Shown here piece by piece: positions 36,168 to 47,275 of a DNA stretch of 64,000 bases. Both the position numbers and the translations under genes were made by a program. Each line of letters begins with the position of its first letter. Position 1 is the first letter of the stretch. Source of the DNA: Maribacter algarum (ex Lu et al. 2025) (nom. illeg.) (lineage in GTDB: Bacteria; Bacteroidota; Bacteroidia; Flavobacteriales; Flavobacteriaceae); assembly GCA_947495915.1 (NCBI GenBank), contig CANMAW010000004.1, positions 310,001 through 374,000 of the forward strand, written 5' to 3'. The notes under the pieces are model-generated. The model worked only from the letters and a program-made list of their open reading frames with translations, was not told the origin of the DNA and made no database searches.

Positions 36168-38213
36168 CTATTCTGGGTATTCAACTCGTAAATGATAAAT
36201 ATTGGTTAGCTTTTGTTTGAAGACTTTCTTAATAGTTTGTATTTCTTTAAACGTAATGTTGGCATTTAAAAATTGATCAGCTGTCATTTGACCCGCAACA
36301 ATTTTGTCTACGAATTCGTCAATCATTAAAAACGTTGGGTTTTTAAGACTTTTAGAAGCGGCCTCAACCGAATCGGCCATCATTAAAATAGCAGTTTCTT
36401 TAGAAAATGGAATGGGTCCAGGGTATCTAAATAAAGAATCTGAAACTTCTGGGTCAATTTCTTGCTGTTTCTTATAAAAATAATACACCAAAGTAGTACC
36501 ATGGTGACACCTTATAAAATCTATTACCCGATCTGGAAGATTGTTTTTACGGGCCAATTCAATTCCTCCTATTACGTGATCAATGATGATTTTAGCACTA
36601 TCAATAGCAGATAATTCATCATGAGGATTTACATTTGTTATTTGATTTTCGGTAAAATAAGTAGGATTCAACATTTTACCTATATCATGATACAAAGCCC
36701 CTACTCTAACAAGCATTGCATTTGCACCAATTTCATTTGCTGCTGCTTCTGCTAAGTTTGATACTTGCAATGAATGATGAAAAGTACCAGGCGCTTTATT
36801 AGATAGTTCTTTAAGTAATTTTGAATTGGTATCTGAAAGCTCCAACAGTGAAACATCAGATACCAGTCCGAAAACTTTTTCATAAATATAAATCAGAGGT
36901 TGTGCGAAGAGCGTAATCATTCCATTTAATAGAAATAAGCCCAAATTCATCCAAACAATATTGTTCAAATTTCCCTCTTGAATAACCTGAAATGCCAAAT
37001 AACCAACCATATAAATTAGGGTGATTTGCGCAATTGATATAAACAAGTTGGCTCTTTTGTACAACTCAGAAACCGTAAGTATTGTTACAATACCCGCTAT
37101 GATTTGAAGAAAGATATATTCAAAACTATTAGGTACAACAAATCCAAGAATTAGCACGGTTAATACATGAACAAAAAGCCCTAACCTAGCATCAAAAAAT
37201 GTTTTTAAAATTAACGGAAGTATACATAATGGAACTACAAAAACATAAGTTTCATTATATTTCACCACCATGGTCGTTATGAAAACCATCAACACAATGT
37301 TGCTTATAATGAAGGTAACCTTCGTATTGTTTTCATAAATACTTGGCCTATACTTTTTAAGAAATAAAAATAGCATCATAAGCACAAGTGCAACTAAAAC
37401 CGCGTAACCTGAAAGAATATAATACTGATTTTTAACAGACCACACCTCCGATTGGTATTCTTGCCTTAAACTGTTTAAAATTTTAAACTTATCGTCTTCG
37501 ACAACCTCACCTTTGGCAATAATTAAATCACCTTCGCTGATGGTGCCCCTAGTGTGTGATATTCTTGACAGATCATCATTTAGAAACCTATTAGTCAATT
37601 CTTCATCGTAACCAACATTCGGTCGTACTATAGCTAAAAAAAGTTCTTGAAACGGGGCATTAAAACTTTGCAACCCTTCATTTTGCAAAGTCGTTTTCAC
37701 CAAATCTTTCACATCAGAAATTAGAAAAATTTCATCAGCTGATACTTTTCTTGCTTCATTATTTTTAAGTAAAAAAAAATGCTTTACGGGTTTTGTGGTA
37801 TCTGTATAAAGAATACCATACTTATACAATTTATCAAGAATTACATGGCCAGTTAACGTTAAAGTGTTTAATTGGTTTGGGTTATAAGAAGAGGCCGGAA
37901 AAACGTCGCGCAACTTTTCATTGTAGGCCAAACTAACGGCTTGAGCAATGCCAGTATTAAACTGATAATATGCTAATTGACTAGATTTTATTGCCCGTTC
38001 TTCGCGTTCAATTTCACTCGGTTCTTTTTTAATAGAAAAATCAAAAGGCGCTTTTAAATTTTCATATTGCCAAAGCTTTCCTTTTGAAAATTCATATTTA
38101 AACTGACCTCCTTTCGGAAAAAAGAATACAATACAAAATAAAGCTACCCCGTATAAAATATATTTATAGATGAGTGATTGATTTTTATATAGCTGATCAA
38201 GCGATTTGCTCAT
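36168..38213 (-). CDS. 7TM-HD membrane phosphohydrolase (PgpH-like, probable c-di-AMP phosphodiesterase)
   Basis: The ATG at 38213 (MSKSLDQLYKNQSLIYKYILYG) is chosen because the first membrane helix follows directly. An ATG at 38231 is also possible. The product has about 681 residues. One N-terminal helix is followed by an extracytoplasmic domain (about 40-265), seven membrane segments (about 270-450) and a cytoplasmic HD domain with VRVGALYHDIGKMLNP (HD metal site), VIDFIRCHHGTTL and MMADSVEAASKSL. Homologues hydrolyse c-di-AMP. The opposite-strand gene upstream is the thiolase. This is core genome outside the mobile element. Confidence 0.92.
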   Translation of the reverse strand: MSKSLDQLYKNQSLIYKYILYGVALFCIVFFFPKGGQFKYEFSKGKLWQYENLKAPFDFSIKKEPSEIEREERAIKSSQLAYYQFNTGIAQAVSLAYNEKLRDVFPASSYNPNQLNTLTLTGHVILDKLYKYGILYTDTTKPVKHFFLLKNNEARKVSADEIFLISDVKDLVKTTLQNEGLQSFNAPFQELFLAIVRPNVGYDEELTNRFLNDDLSRISHTRGTISEGDLIIAKGEVVEDDKFKILNSLRQEYQSEVWSVKNQYYILSGYAVLVALVLMMLFLFLKKYRPSIYENNTKVTFIISNIVLMVFITTMVVKYNETYVFVVPLCILPLILKTFFDARLGLFVHVLTVLILGFVVPNSFEYIFLQIIAGIVTILTVSELYKRANLFISIAQITLIYMVGYLAFQVIQEGNLNNIVWMNLGLFLLNGMITLFAQPLIYIYEKVFGLVSDVSLLELSDTNSKLLKELSNKAPGTFHHSLQVSNLAEAAANEIGANAMLVRVGALYHDIGKMLNPTYFTENQITNVNPHDELSAIDSAKIIIDHVIGGIELARKNNLPDRVIDFIRCHHGTTLVYYFYKKQQEIDPEVSDSLFRYPGPIPFSKETAILMMADSVEAASKSLKNPTFLMIDEFVDKIVAGQMTADQFLNANITFKEIQTIKKVFKQKLTNIYHLRVEYPE

Positions 38214-38352
38214 AGGAAGGGTATCTACCATCAAAAATAGAAAATTCTAAAAGAATGACTTTCAATGCTTGGTCTTTTTAAAACGCGACAACTACAACAT
38301 TCTGTTATAAAACAACTTAAGCCAGCGCAAAACAGTTGAATTAGCGAACTTA

Positions 38353-38380
38353 TTTGTTCCTTTTAAATTTAGTATTTTTG
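38353..38380 (+). promoter_or_regulatory. Bacteroidota-type promoter of the thiolase gene
   Basis: TTTG (38353-38356) and TATTTTTG (38373-38380), an exact TAnnTTTG box, lie 28 bp before the ATG. The spacer is 16 bp, a little shorter than usual. Confidence 0.5.
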
Positions 38381-38408
38381 ACACTGAAAAAGTAAACAAA
38401 AATTGAAC

Positions 38409-39584
38409 ATGAAAGAAGTTGTAATTGTATCAGCTGTAAGAACACCAATAGGAAGCTTTATGGGAGCTTTGTCTACCATTTCAGCACCTCAGTTAGGTGC
38501 GATTGCCATTAAAGGCGCTCTAAACAAAATTAATCTCGATCCGAAGTTAGTTGAAGAAGTGTTGATGGGTAATGTAGTTCAGGCCGGAACAGGCCAAGCA
38601 CCTGCTCGCCAAGCTGCCATTTTTGCAGGTATACCTGATACCGTACCATGTACAACAGTAAACAAAGTTTGTGCTTCTGGAATGAAAACTGTAATGCAAG
38701 CTGCTCAGTCTATTGCCTTGGGTGATACCTCTATCGTGGTAGCTGGTGGTATGGAAAACATGAGCCAAATTCCACATTATGTACACATGCGAACAGGTCA
38801 AAAATTCGGGCCCGCAACAATGGTTGATGGTATGCAAAAAGATGGTCTTGTAGATGTTTATGATCAAAATGCAATGGGTGTTTGCGCCGATTTATGTGCT
38901 ACAGAACACGAATTCAGCAGAGAAGATCAAGACAATTTTGCCATACAATCATATCAAAGGTCGGCCGATGCTTCAAACACTGGTAAATTTAAAAATGAAA
39001 TAATTTCTGTGGAAGTTCCGCAAAGACGTGGAGAACCTGTTATTGTATCAGAAGATGAAGAGTTTAAGAATGTAAAACTTGAAAAAATACCAGCATTAAG
39101 ACCTGCGTTTTCAAAAGACGGAACAGTTACCGCTGCCAACGCTTCTACTATTAATGATGGGGCCGCCGCTTTAGTTTTAATGAGTGCAGAAAAAGCCAAA
39201 GAGTTAAATTTAAAACCATTAGCTACTATAAAAAGTTATGCAGATGCTGCTCACGAACCTAAATGGTTTACAACAGCACCGGCTAAAGCACTACCAAAAG
39301 CTCTAGATAAAGGTGGGATTGCGATAAATGATGTTGACTATTTTGAATTTAACGAAGCTTTTGCTGTCGTTGGCTTAGCAAATATGAAATTACTTGGACT
39401 TTCAGATAGTAATGTTAACGTTAATGGAGGTGCGGTATCTTTAGGTCACCCTTTAGGCTGTTCTGGTGCTCGAATACTTGTTACATTAATTCACGTACTA
39501 GAACAAAACAAAGCAAAAATAGGTGCTGCCGCCATATGTAATGGGGGTGGTGGTGCATCTGCAATAGTTATTGAAAGAAACTAA
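38409..39584 (+). CDS. Acetyl-CoA C-acetyltransferase (thiolase)
   Basis: The ATG at 38409 gives MKEVVIVSAVRTPIGSFMG. The in-frame TTG six bases upstream was rejected. The product has 391 residues, the normal length. The catalytic Cys is in TTVNKVCASGMKTVM (about 88), the His in FNEAFAVVG follows, and NGGAVSLGHPLGCSGARILVT and CNGGGGASAIVIE supply the last His and Cys. It condenses two acetyl-CoA to acetoacetyl-CoA or runs in reverse in fatty-acid or ketone metabolism. The NlpC/P60-like gene follows 27 bp downstream. Confidence 0.95.
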   Translation: MKEVVIVSAVRTPIGSFMGALSTISAPQLGAIAIKGALNKINLDPKLVEEVLMGNVVQAGTGQAPARQAAIFAGIPDTVPCTTVNKVCASGMKTVMQAAQSIALGDTSIVVAGGMENMSQIPHYVHMRTGQKFGPATMVDGMQKDGLVDVYDQNAMGVCADLCATEHEFSREDQDNFAIQSYQRSADASNTGKFKNEIISVEVPQRRGEPVIVSEDEEFKNVKLEKIPALRPAFSKDGTVTAANASTINDGAAALVLMSAEKAKELNLKPLATIKSYADAAHEPKWFTTAPAKALPKALDKGGIAINDVDYFEFNEAFAVVGLANMKLLGLSDSNVNVNGGAVSLGHPLGCSGARILVTLIHVLEQNKAKIGAAAICNGGGGASAIVIERN

Positions 39585-39611
39585 ATAGTAGTCAATTCTA
39601 TCTCAATTGAA

Positions 39612-40364
39612 ATGCTGTACGGTATTTGTTCTTTAAGTGTTGTGGCCGTTAGGTCTTCTGCTGGTTTAGACAGCGCAATGATTTCACAGTTTTTGTATGG
39701 AGAACATTTTAAAGTTCTTGAACAACGTAAACATTGGAGTAAAGTTCGTTCGGCATTTGATAATTTAGAAGGATGGGTCTTAAATCATCAAATCTTTTCT
39801 ATTTCTCAAGATCAGTATGAAGCAATTAGCAAGATTGAAGACACTAAAGTTGTTTCTGATTTAGTTGCTTTTGTTTCTTCTAAAAATTCAGGGTTGATTC
39901 CTATAGTAATGGGGTCAACTATTAATGATAGTTCGATACTTGATCAAGATTACGAGGGCAACTTTGTAAACTTCAAAAGTTCTAAAAAAGATTTGATTGA
40001 CACGGCATTACAATATATTAATGCCCCGTTTTTACCAGGAGGTAGATCTCCATTTGGTGTTGATGCTTCAGGATTTACTCAGCTGGTTTACAAAATAAAT
40101 GGCCATACCTTAAAAAGAACAGCAGTTGAACAATCGGCACAAGGAGAAGCCTTAAGTTTTATTGAAGAAAGTGAGCCTGGTGACTTAGCTTTTTTTGACA
40201 ATCAAGAAGGTGTTATTGATCATGTAGGTATAATAATGAAAGATAATTACATCATTCATGTGCATGGCAATACTCGAATTGACCGTCTTGATCACACCGG
40301 AATTTTCAACACCGAGTCACGAAATTATACCCATTCACTACGAGTCATTAAAAAAGTTATATAA
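39612..40364 (+). CDS. NlpC/P60 (C40)-like protein with SH3 domain, catalytic Cys replaced by Ala
   Basis: This 250-residue protein has an N-terminal SH3-like domain (LYGEHFKVLEQRKHWSKVRS) and a C-terminal NlpC/P60 domain. The usual D-C-S-G-F motif at the active site reads GVDASGFTQLVYK: Ala152, codon GCT at 40065-40067. The His (VIDHVGIIM) and the third residue (IIHVHGN) are kept. A two-base change from a Cys codon makes a sequencing error unlikely. The protein may bind peptidoglycan without cutting it, or use another residue. No clear signal peptide is seen. It is probably co-transcribed with the thiolase gene and ends at a strong terminator. Confidence 0.85.
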   Translation: MLYGICSLSVVAVRSSAGLDSAMISQFLYGEHFKVLEQRKHWSKVRSAFDNLEGWVLNHQIFSISQDQYEAISKIEDTKVVSDLVAFVSSKNSGLIPIVMGSTINDSSILDQDYEGNFVNFKSSKKDLIDTALQYINAPFLPGGRSPFGVDASGFTQLVYKINGHTLKRTAVEQSAQGEALSFIEESEPGDLAFFDNQEGVIDHVGIIMKDNYIIHVHGNTRIDRLDHTGIFNTESRNYTHSLRVIKKVI

Positions 40365-40396
40365 AAAAACCTCCTTAAAAAATTAAGGAGGTTTTT
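40365..40396. terminator. Bidirectional rho-independent terminator
   Basis: CCTCCTTAA and TTAAGGAGG pair around AAAA, with an A-run before and a T-run after. It lies directly between convergent genes (stops at 40364 and 40417). Confidence 0.9.
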
Positions 40397-40416
40397 ACTT
40401 TCAAACTTATCAGGAA

Positions 40417-41679
40417 TTACTCCCCTAATAATTTCTTAATGCGCATGAAATTTTCATTATCACCCATAGCACCATAAATATTCTTCAGTTGACTAAGAAC
40501 GCCTTGGTTGTCTGGAGTAACTTTCAAAGCATCTTCTAAGATTTTAGCTCCTTCACCAAAAAGGTCGTCTTTCTTTTTCTTTAATTCTTCATATCTAGCT
40601 ATATCGCTTCTTGAATTTCCTAAAGTATTCATTTCATCAATCAATCCATTACCCTCATTTACATAAGTAGTAGATAAATTCAATTGAGCATTTGTATAAT
40701 TAGGATCAACTTCTAAAGCCTTACGGTATGAAGATCTTGCTTGTTCAAGATTGCCTTGTTCCATATTAATAACACCAATATTGTAGTGAAGATCAGCATT
40801 GTCTGGCTCCATTTCTGAGGCTTTAGCCATCATGGTCTTAAAAGTCTCTTTATCACCTAATTTGTAATGTAAATTAGCCTCTTGCAATACTAAGTTCACA
40901 TCATCAGGGTTGCTTGCGCGAGCTTTAGCATATGCTTCTAATGCTTTTTCGTCTTGACCCAATTGGCTGTAAATCATTGCTGTATTCTTAACGATTTCCG
41001 CTCTTTTTGATGGAGTTTTTTCATCAACAGGATCTTTGTAAGTTCCAGATTTAACCATCAAATCTCTTTGTATTTGATCCATAATCTCTACCTCACCAGA
41101 CTCCATGTTTGTAGCTTTATACACTACGCCACTACCATCATAACCAACTTCTTGAAGTTCGTTGTAATATTCTAAAGCTTTCTCATAGTGAGCACCATTA
41201 ACTGCACTACTAGCAGCATAATACAAATACGAAGTATCTTTAGGGCTAATTTTATAGCTCATATACAATTTTTCAGCAGCTTCTTTGAATTTTTTATTTC
41301 CGTTATCTTCAACTGCAGAATTAACCAAATCAGCGGTAATCTTAGCTAATCGCTGGTTTGTTTCATTAGTATACTTTGATTTGCCACTTTTTTCTTCAAT
41401 ATCAATTACATTTCTAAATGAAGAAACGGCCTCATTGTATGCTGTATCATCTCCGCCATTTGCTAATTCAGCATAAGTTTTTCCTCTTAAAAAATTATAT
41501 TGAGCCTGTACTTTGGCGTCAGCTCCTTCAATCATACCTGATGCCGACTCAAGTGCTGTCTTAGCAGCCATTGCGTCACCACCTTTCAGTGCTTTGTCGG
41601 CTGTTTTAATTTCTGTTTTCTGTGCAAAACCTACCATTGTAAATGACATGGCTGCCAGTATAAATACTTTAGTTTTCAT
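40417..41679 (-). CDS. Secreted tetratricopeptide-repeat (TPR) protein
   Basis: This 420-residue protein has a signal peptide (MKTKVFILAAMSFTMVGFAQ). From about residue 20 it is helical throughout, with TPR-like units: YEKALEYYNELQEVG, AMIYSQLGQDEKALEAYAKARASNPD, LHYNIGVINMEQGNLEQARSSYRKALEVDPN and NAQLNLSTTYVNEGN. It should act as a periplasmic or outer-membrane scaffold for protein contacts. No enzyme domain is seen. It starts 38 bp after gyrA on the same strand, so the two may share a transcript. The partner is unknown. Confidence 0.88.
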   Translation of the reverse strand: MKTKVFILAAMSFTMVGFAQKTEIKTADKALKGGDAMAAKTALESASGMIEGADAKVQAQYNFLRGKTYAELANGGDDTAYNEAVSSFRNVIDIEEKSGKSKYTNETNQRLAKITADLVNSAVEDNGNKKFKEAAEKLYMSYKISPKDTSYLYYAASSAVNGAHYEKALEYYNELQEVGYDGSGVVYKATNMESGEVEIMDQIQRDLMVKSGTYKDPVDEKTPSKRAEIVKNTAMIYSQLGQDEKALEAYAKARASNPDDVNLVLQEANLHYKLGDKETFKTMMAKASEMEPDNADLHYNIGVINMEQGNLEQARSSYRKALEVDPNYTNAQLNLSTTYVNEGNGLIDEMNTLGNSRSDIARYEELKKKKDDLFGEGAKILEDALKVTPDNQGVLSQLKNIYGAMGDNENFMRIKKLLGE

Positions 41680-41717
41680 TTTCGAATTAATTAAAATTAG
41701 GGTTTATTGTTTATAAA

Positions 41718-44267
41718 TTATTCTTCTTCTGAACCTTGATCAGTTTGTTCGGTGTTCTTGTTATCAATAGCCGTGCCATCTTCTGCATCCACCTCAATAT
41801 CAAGTATATCAACATCTTCTAAATCATCTTCTTCTTTCATCACCTTGGCTACTGCTGCAATAGAATCGTCACCTTTAATATTTATGAGTTTCACACCTTG
41901 AGTAGCTCTACCCATAACTCGTAAATCTTCAACGCTCATTCGAATAGCAATGCCTGATCGATTAATAATCATTAAGTCATCAGAGTCGGTTACATTCTTA
42001 ATTGCTACTAAACCACCTGTCTTCTCGGTTATAGAAATGGTCTTCACACCTTTTCCACCACGATTAGTTACGCGATAATCCTCAATGCTAGATCTTTTAC
42101 CATATCCATTTTCTGAAACTACCAATAATTCATCTTCGAAGTTATGCACCGAAACCATTCCGATAACCTCATCATTTTCATGTGCCAAAGTAATACCACG
42201 AACACCAGAAGCATTTCTACCCATTGGTCTGGTTTTACTTTCTTCGAAGCGTATCGCTTTTCCTGATTTAAGGCCTAAGAATATTTGACTAGCACCAGTT
42301 GTTAGCTTAGCTTCTAATAGTTCATCACCTTCACGCACACCTATGGCATTAATTCCATTTTGTCGCGGACGTGAGTATTGCTCTAAAGAAGTCTTTTTAA
42401 CCGTTCCTTTTTTGGTAGCCATAATCACATAGTGACTATTTACGTATTCTTCGTCTTTTAAATCTTGTGTACAAATGAAAGCTTTTACCTTATCATCGTT
42501 TTCAATATTAATCAAGTTTTGAATTGCTCTACCTTTCGAAGTTTTACTTCCTTCCGGAATCTCGTACACGCGCATCCAAAAACATTTTCCTTTTTGAGTA
42601 AAGAACAACATATATTGATGGTTTGTACCTACAAACAAATGCTCTAAGAAATCTTCGTTTCTTGTTGAAGAAGCTTTTTGACCTACCCCGCCTCTGTTTT
42701 GAGTTTTATATTCGGTCAATGGAGTTCTTTTGATATAACCCGCATGAGAAATGGTAATCACCACTTGTTCGTTCGGTATCATATCTTCCATACTTAAGTC
42801 ACCACCAGCAAAATTTATTTCTGAACGGCGCTCATCTCCATATTTATCTTTAATTTCAATTAACTCATCTTTAATGATATTCATTCTACGTTCTTTACGA
42901 TCAAGAATATCTTTTAAATCAGCAATAGTTTTAATAATCTCATCATACTCTTCACGAAGCTTGTCTTGCTCTAGTCCCGTTAACTGACGTAGGCGCATTT
43001 CAACAATTGCTTTCGCTTGAATTTCTGATAATTTAAAACGTTCAATCAAATTAGTTCTAGCCTCATCAGCATTTGAAGATGCTCGAATAATCTTTATAAC
43101 TTCATCGATATTATCTGAAGCGATTATAAGACCCTCTAAAATATGAGCACGGTCTTCTGCTTTTTTCAATTCATATTGTGTACGACGTACCACAACCTCA
43201 TGACGATGTTCCACGAAATAGTGAATCATCTCCTTAACATTTAATAATTGCGGTCTACCATTGACTAAGGCAATATTGTTAACACTAAAAGAAGACTGTA
43301 AAGCGGTATACTTATATAAGGTATTTAATACTATATTAGGAATCGCATCTCTTTTCAAAATGTATACGATACGCATACCTTTTCTATCAGACTCGTCTCT
43401 AATACTAGAAATACCTTCAATTTTCTTTTCATTAACTAAGTCGGCAGTCTTTTTAATCATATCTGCCTTATTGACTTGGTACGGAATTTCGGTTACAATA
43501 ATACATTCACGACCCTGAACTTCCTCAAAAGTTGCTTTCGCACGCATTACTACACGACCTCTACCTGTATGAAATGCTTCCTTTACACCATCATAGCCAT
43601 AAATAATACCTCCGGTAGGAAAATCTGGAGCTTTAATATGAGTAATTAACTCGTCTATTGAAATGTCATTATTGTCTATATAAGCTACTGTACCATCGAC
43701 GACCTCAGTTAGGTTATGTGGAGGCATATTAGTAGCCATACCAACCGCAATACCTGAAGCTCCGTTTACTAATAAATTTGGAACTCTTGCTGGTAAAACC
43801 GTGGGCTCTTCTAAAGAATCATCGAAATTTAACTGATGATCAACAGTTTCTTTATCAATATCAGCCAACATGTCATCGGCAATTTTACGCATTCGTGCTT
43901 CTGTATATCGCATTGCTGCAGGACTGTCACCATCTATTGAACCAAAGTTACCCTGACCATCTACCAACATGTATCGTAAACTCCATTCTTGAGCCATACG
44001 AACCATTGAATCATAAACCGAGGTATCACCATGTGGGTGATACTTTCCTAAAACCTCACCAACAATACGAGCCGACTTCTTATGAGCACTACTAGATCGA
44101 ACTCCTAATTCGTACATACCGTAAAGCACTCTTCGGTGTACAGGTTTAAGTCCATCTCTGACATCTGGTAGTGCACGTGACACTATGACCGACATTGAAT
44201 AATCAATGTAGGCTGATTTCATTTCATCTTCAATATTAATAGGAATCAATTTTTCGCCTTCCGCCAT
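41718..44267 (-). CDS. gyrA: DNA gyrase subunit A
   Basis: This 849-residue protein starts [20 protein letters not shown]. The breakage-reunion domain shows the quinolone-region motif [17 protein letters not shown] and the catalytic Tyr in [10 protein letters not shown]. The C-terminal beta-pinwheel has six GyrA-box-like repeats, including [11 protein letters not shown] and [12 protein letters not shown] short acidic tail ends the protein. It carries out negative supercoiling with GyrB in the cytoplasm. The residue equivalent to E. coli Ser83 is Thr, which is usual in flavobacteria and not in itself a resistance change. It is divergent from clpC. Confidence 0.98.
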   Translation of the reverse strand: MAEGEKLIPINIEDEMKSAYIDYSMSVIVSRALPDVRDGLKPVHRRVLYGMYELGVRSSSAHKKSARIVGEVLGKYHPHGDTSVYDSMVRMAQEWSLRYMLVDGQGNFGSIDGDSPAAMRYTEARMRKIADDMLADIDKETVDHQLNFDDSLEEPTVLPARVPNLLVNGASGIAVGMATNMPPHNLTEVVDGTVAYIDNNDISIDELITHIKAPDFPTGGIIYGYDGVKEAFHTGRGRVVMRAKATFEEVQGRECIIVTEIPYQVNKADMIKKTADLVNEKKIEGISSIRDESDRKGMRIVYILKRDAIPNIVLNTLYKYTALQSSFSVNNIALVNGRPQLLNVKEMIHYFVEHRHEVVVRRTQYELKKAEDRAHILEGLIIASDNIDEVIKIIRASSNADEARTNLIERFKLSEIQAKAIVEMRLRQLTGLEQDKLREEYDEIIKTIADLKDILDRKERRMNIIKDELIEIKDKYGDERRSEINFAGGDLSMEDMIPNEQVVITISHAGYIKRTPLTEYKTQNRGGVGQKASSTRNEDFLEHLFVGTNHQYMLFFTQKGKCFWMRVYEIPEGSKTSKGRAIQNLINIENDDKVKAFICTQDLKDEEYVNSHYVIMATKKGTVKKTSLEQYSRPRQNGINAIGVREGDELLEAKLTTGASQIFLGLKSGKAIRFEESKTRPMGRNASGVRGITLAHENDEVIGMVSVHNFEDELLVVSENGYGKRSSIEDYRVTNRGGKGVKTISITEKTGGLVAIKNVTDSDDLMIINRSGIAIRMSVEDLRVMGRATQGVKLINIKGDDSIAAVAKVMKEEDDLEDVDILDIEVDAEDGTAIDNKNTEQTDQGSEEE

Positions 44268-44525
44268 ACTAAAATCTTGTATTTTTTATGTGTTAAAAAA
44301 GTATGCCAATATACGCAAAAACAATGCCTTCGAAGCACACATCAAAACCTTTATTCAACAATTTATCAACACTTTTATCGTTATCTATAGTTGATAATAA
44401 CATTGTTAATTATTTTGTAAATACCGCCTTTTTTCGTCATTTCGAATAAGATTACCGAATATAGGTACGGTATTTGCCTTAGATTGCTTGATATTTATTA
44501 ATTTTAATGCTGATACGCAGAATTT

Positions 44526-47075
44526 ATGGATGATAATTTTTCCCCAAGGGTTAAGGATGTAATTGCCTACAGCAAAGAGGAAGCACTAAGGTTGGGTCAC
44601 GATTTTATTGGAACCGAACATTTGATGCTTGGTTTGTTGCGTGATGGCAACGGTAAAGCAATTAGTATTCTTGATGCACTAGATGTTGACTTAGATCATT
44701 TAAGACGAAAAGTCGAAATTCTTAGTCCGTCAAACCCAAACCCAAGTAGCATACAGAAAGACAAGAAGAACTTACACCTGACGCGTCAGGCTGAGCGTGC
44801 TCTAAAAACTACTTTTTTAGAAGCTAAATTATTTCAGAGTTCTTCCATAAACACAGCGCATCTTTTGTTGTGCATATTAAGAAATGAAAATGACCCTACA
44901 ACAAAACTACTTCATAAATTGAAAGTTGATTATGATGGGGTAAAAGAACAGTTTAAATTTATGATCACTAGTGATGATGATATAGTAGACGCTCCAACTT
45001 CTGAATCTTTTCCTAGCGAAAATGAAGATAGTGGTGAAAGCAAAGAGAGTTCCTTCGGTGGTTCTTCTAGTCAAAAAGGCAACAAAAAATCTAAAACTCC
45101 AGTTCTAGATAATTTTGGTCGTGACCTTACAGCAATGGCTGAGGAAAACAAATTAGACCCCGTAGTAGGAAGAGAAAAAGAAATTGAACGAGTATCTCAA
45201 ATTTTAAGTCGTCGTAAAAAAAATAATCCTTTATTAATTGGAGAACCAGGTGTTGGTAAAAGTGCCATTGCAGAAGGTTTAGCGCTTCGAATTATCAATA
45301 AAAAAGTATCACGTATACTTTATGGCAAGCGTGTAGTTACTCTTGATTTAGCATCGTTAGTTGCTGGTACTAAATATAGAGGGCAATTTGAAGAACGCAT
45401 GAAAGCGGTCATGAATGAACTTGAAAAGAATGATGATGTTATTCTTTTTATTGATGAGATTCACACCATTGTAGGTGCCGGTGGAGCAACTGGAAGTTTA
45501 GATGCTTCTAATATGTTTAAACCTGCATTAGCTAGAGGTGAAATTCAATGTATCGGTGCAACAACCTTAGATGAATACCGTCAATACATTGAAAAAGATG
45601 GTGCTTTAGAACGTCGTTTTCAAAAGGTAATTGTAGAACCTACATCTGTAGAAGAAACCATTGAGATACTTCAAAATATTAAAAGTAAATACGAAGATCA
45701 TCATAATGTTGAGTATACTGATGAGGCCATTGTTGCTTGCGTTAAATTGACCAATAGATATATGACCGATCGTTTTCTTCCAGACAAGGCAATTGATGCT
45801 TTAGACGAAGCAGGATCTCGTGTGCATATTGTCAATATGGATGTACCTAAGCAAATCGTTGAGCTTGAAAAACAACTAGAAGACGTTCGTGTTTTAAAAA
45901 ACAGTGTTGTTAAAAAGCAAAAGTATGAAGAGGCTGCTAAATTAAGAGATGACGAAAAACGAATAGAAAAAGAACTGGCACTTGCTCAAGAAAAATGGGA
46001 AGATGACAGCAAATTACATAAGGAGACAGTTACTGAGGAGAATGTTGCTGATGTAGTTTCAATGATGAGTGGAATTCCAGTTAATAGAATTGCGCAAACT
46101 GAAAGTAATAAACTAGCAGAATTACCTGAATTAATTAAATCAAATGTCATTGGACAAGATGATGCTGTAGCTAAAGTATCTAAGGCAATTCAAAGAAACA
46201 GAGCTGGTTTAAAAGACCCTAACAAACCTATTGGATCTTTCATATTCTTAGGTCAAACAGGTGTTGGTAAAACACAACTTGCTAAAGTATTGGCAAAAGA
46301 ATTGTTTGACTCAGAAGATGCACTTATTCGCATTGACATGAGTGAATATATGGAGAAGTTTGCAATTTCAAGATTGGTCGGTGCTCCTCCAGGATACGTT
46401 GGTTATGAAGAAGGTGGTCAACTTACAGAAAAGGTTCGTCGTAAACCTTATTCTGTGATACTGTTAGATGAAGTTGAAAAAGCACACCCTGATGTATTTA
46501 ATATGCTATTACAGGTGCTAGATGATGGTTACCTAACGGATAGTCTTGGAAGAAAAATTGATTTTAGAAATTCTATTATCATCATGACTTCTAATATCGG
46601 CGCACGTCAATTGAAAGATTTTGGTCAAGGAGTCGGTTTTGGAACCTCCGCTAAAAAATCTCAAGCTGATGCACATCAAAAAGGAGTGATTGAAAATGCA
46701 TTGAAAAAAGCATTTGCACCTGAATTCTTAAATAGAATTGATGATGTAATTGTATTTAACCCATTAGAGAGAGAAGATATACATCAAATTATTGATATTG
46801 AATTAGCGAAGTTATTTGCTCGAATTAAAGACATTGGGTATGACCTAAGTCTTACCGAAGCTGCAAAAGACTATATTGCTGAGAAAGGTTTTGATAAACA
46901 ATATGGAGCCCGCCCTTTAAAGCGAGCTATTCAGAAGTATATCGAAGATTCTTTAGCGGAAGAAATAGTTAATTCTAAACTCGAAGAAGGTGATTCAATT
47001 CATATGGATTTAGATAAAAAGAAAGAAGAGCTTACTATAAAAATAGAAAAGGCAAAAAAATCATCTGAAGCCTAA
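44526..47075 (+). CDS. clpC: ATP-dependent Clp protease ATP-binding subunit ClpC
   Basis: This 849-residue AAA+ protein has two Clp-N repeats (about 1-150), an Asp/Ser-rich linker (about 155-195), a first nucleotide domain with [16 protein letters not shown], a UVR-type coiled coil ([18 protein letters not shown]), a second domain with [17 protein letters not shown], and the C-terminal D2-small domain ([16 protein letters not shown]). It unfolds substrates for ClpP and acts in protein quality control. It stands alone as a transcription unit between gyrA and a small unknown gene. The clean stop is followed by a terminator. Confidence 0.96.
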   Translation: MDDNFSPRVKDVIAYSKEEALRLGHDFIGTEHLMLGLLRDGNGKAISILDALDVDLDHLRRKVEILSPSNPNPSSIQKDKKNLHLTRQAERALKTTFLEAKLFQSSSINTAHLLLCILRNENDPTTKLLHKLKVDYDGVKEQFKFMITSDDDIVDAPTSESFPSENEDSGESKESSFGGSSSQKGNKKSKTPVLDNFGRDLTAMAEENKLDPVVGREKEIERVSQILSRRKKNNPLLIGEPGVGKSAIAEGLALRIINKKVSRILYGKRVVTLDLASLVAGTKYRGQFEERMKAVMNELEKNDDVILFIDEIHTIVGAGGATGSLDASNMFKPALARGEIQCIGATTLDEYRQYIEKDGALERRFQKVIVEPTSVEETIEILQNIKSKYEDHHNVEYTDEAIVACVKLTNRYMTDRFLPDKAIDALDEAGSRVHIVNMDVPKQIVELEKQLEDVRVLKNSVVKKQKYEEAAKLRDDEKRIEKELALAQEKWEDDSKLHKETVTEENVADVVSMMSGIPVNRIAQTESNKLAELPELIKSNVIGQDDAVAKVSKAIQRNRAGLKDPNKPIGSFIFLGQTGVGKTQLAKVLAKELFDSEDALIRIDMSEYMEKFAISRLVGAPPGYVGYEEGGQLTEKVRRKPYSVILLDEVEKAHPDVFNMLLQVLDDGYLTDSLGRKIDFRNSIIIMTSNIGARQLKDFGQGVGFGTSAKKSQADAHQKGVIENALKKAFAPEFLNRIDDVIVFNPLEREDIHQIIDIELAKLFARIKDIGYDLSLTEAAKDYIAEKGFDKQYGARPLKRAIQKYIEDSLAEEIVNSKLEEGDSIHMDLDKKKEELTIKIEKAKKSSEA

Positions 47076-47095
47076 GGTTAGTAAGAAATTAATAC

Positions 47096-47126
47096 AAAAA
47101 GGGTCATAATGCATGGCCCTTTTTTT
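47096..47126 (+). terminator. Rho-independent terminator of clpC
   Basis: GGGTCAT and ATGGCCC form a stem with a G-U/mismatch, preceded by A and followed by eight T. It starts 21 bp after the clpC stop. Confidence 0.7.
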
Positions 47127-47275
47127 TATGCCCTAAAATAAGCTGTGTAAGAATAAAAATACAGTAAACATACGCGACTAGTAGTATGTACGATATTTAA
47201 AGCTATTCATCTAATAATTTTCATCATCGTACCACATCGTTATATTTTCGTCCTAGACACTTTGAATGTAGAAAA

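Noticed and set aside
43980-43999. Quinolone-resistance mutation in gyrA (Thr at the Ser83 position)
   Set aside because: Thr at this position is the usual residue in flavobacteria, so it is not evidence of acquired resistance.
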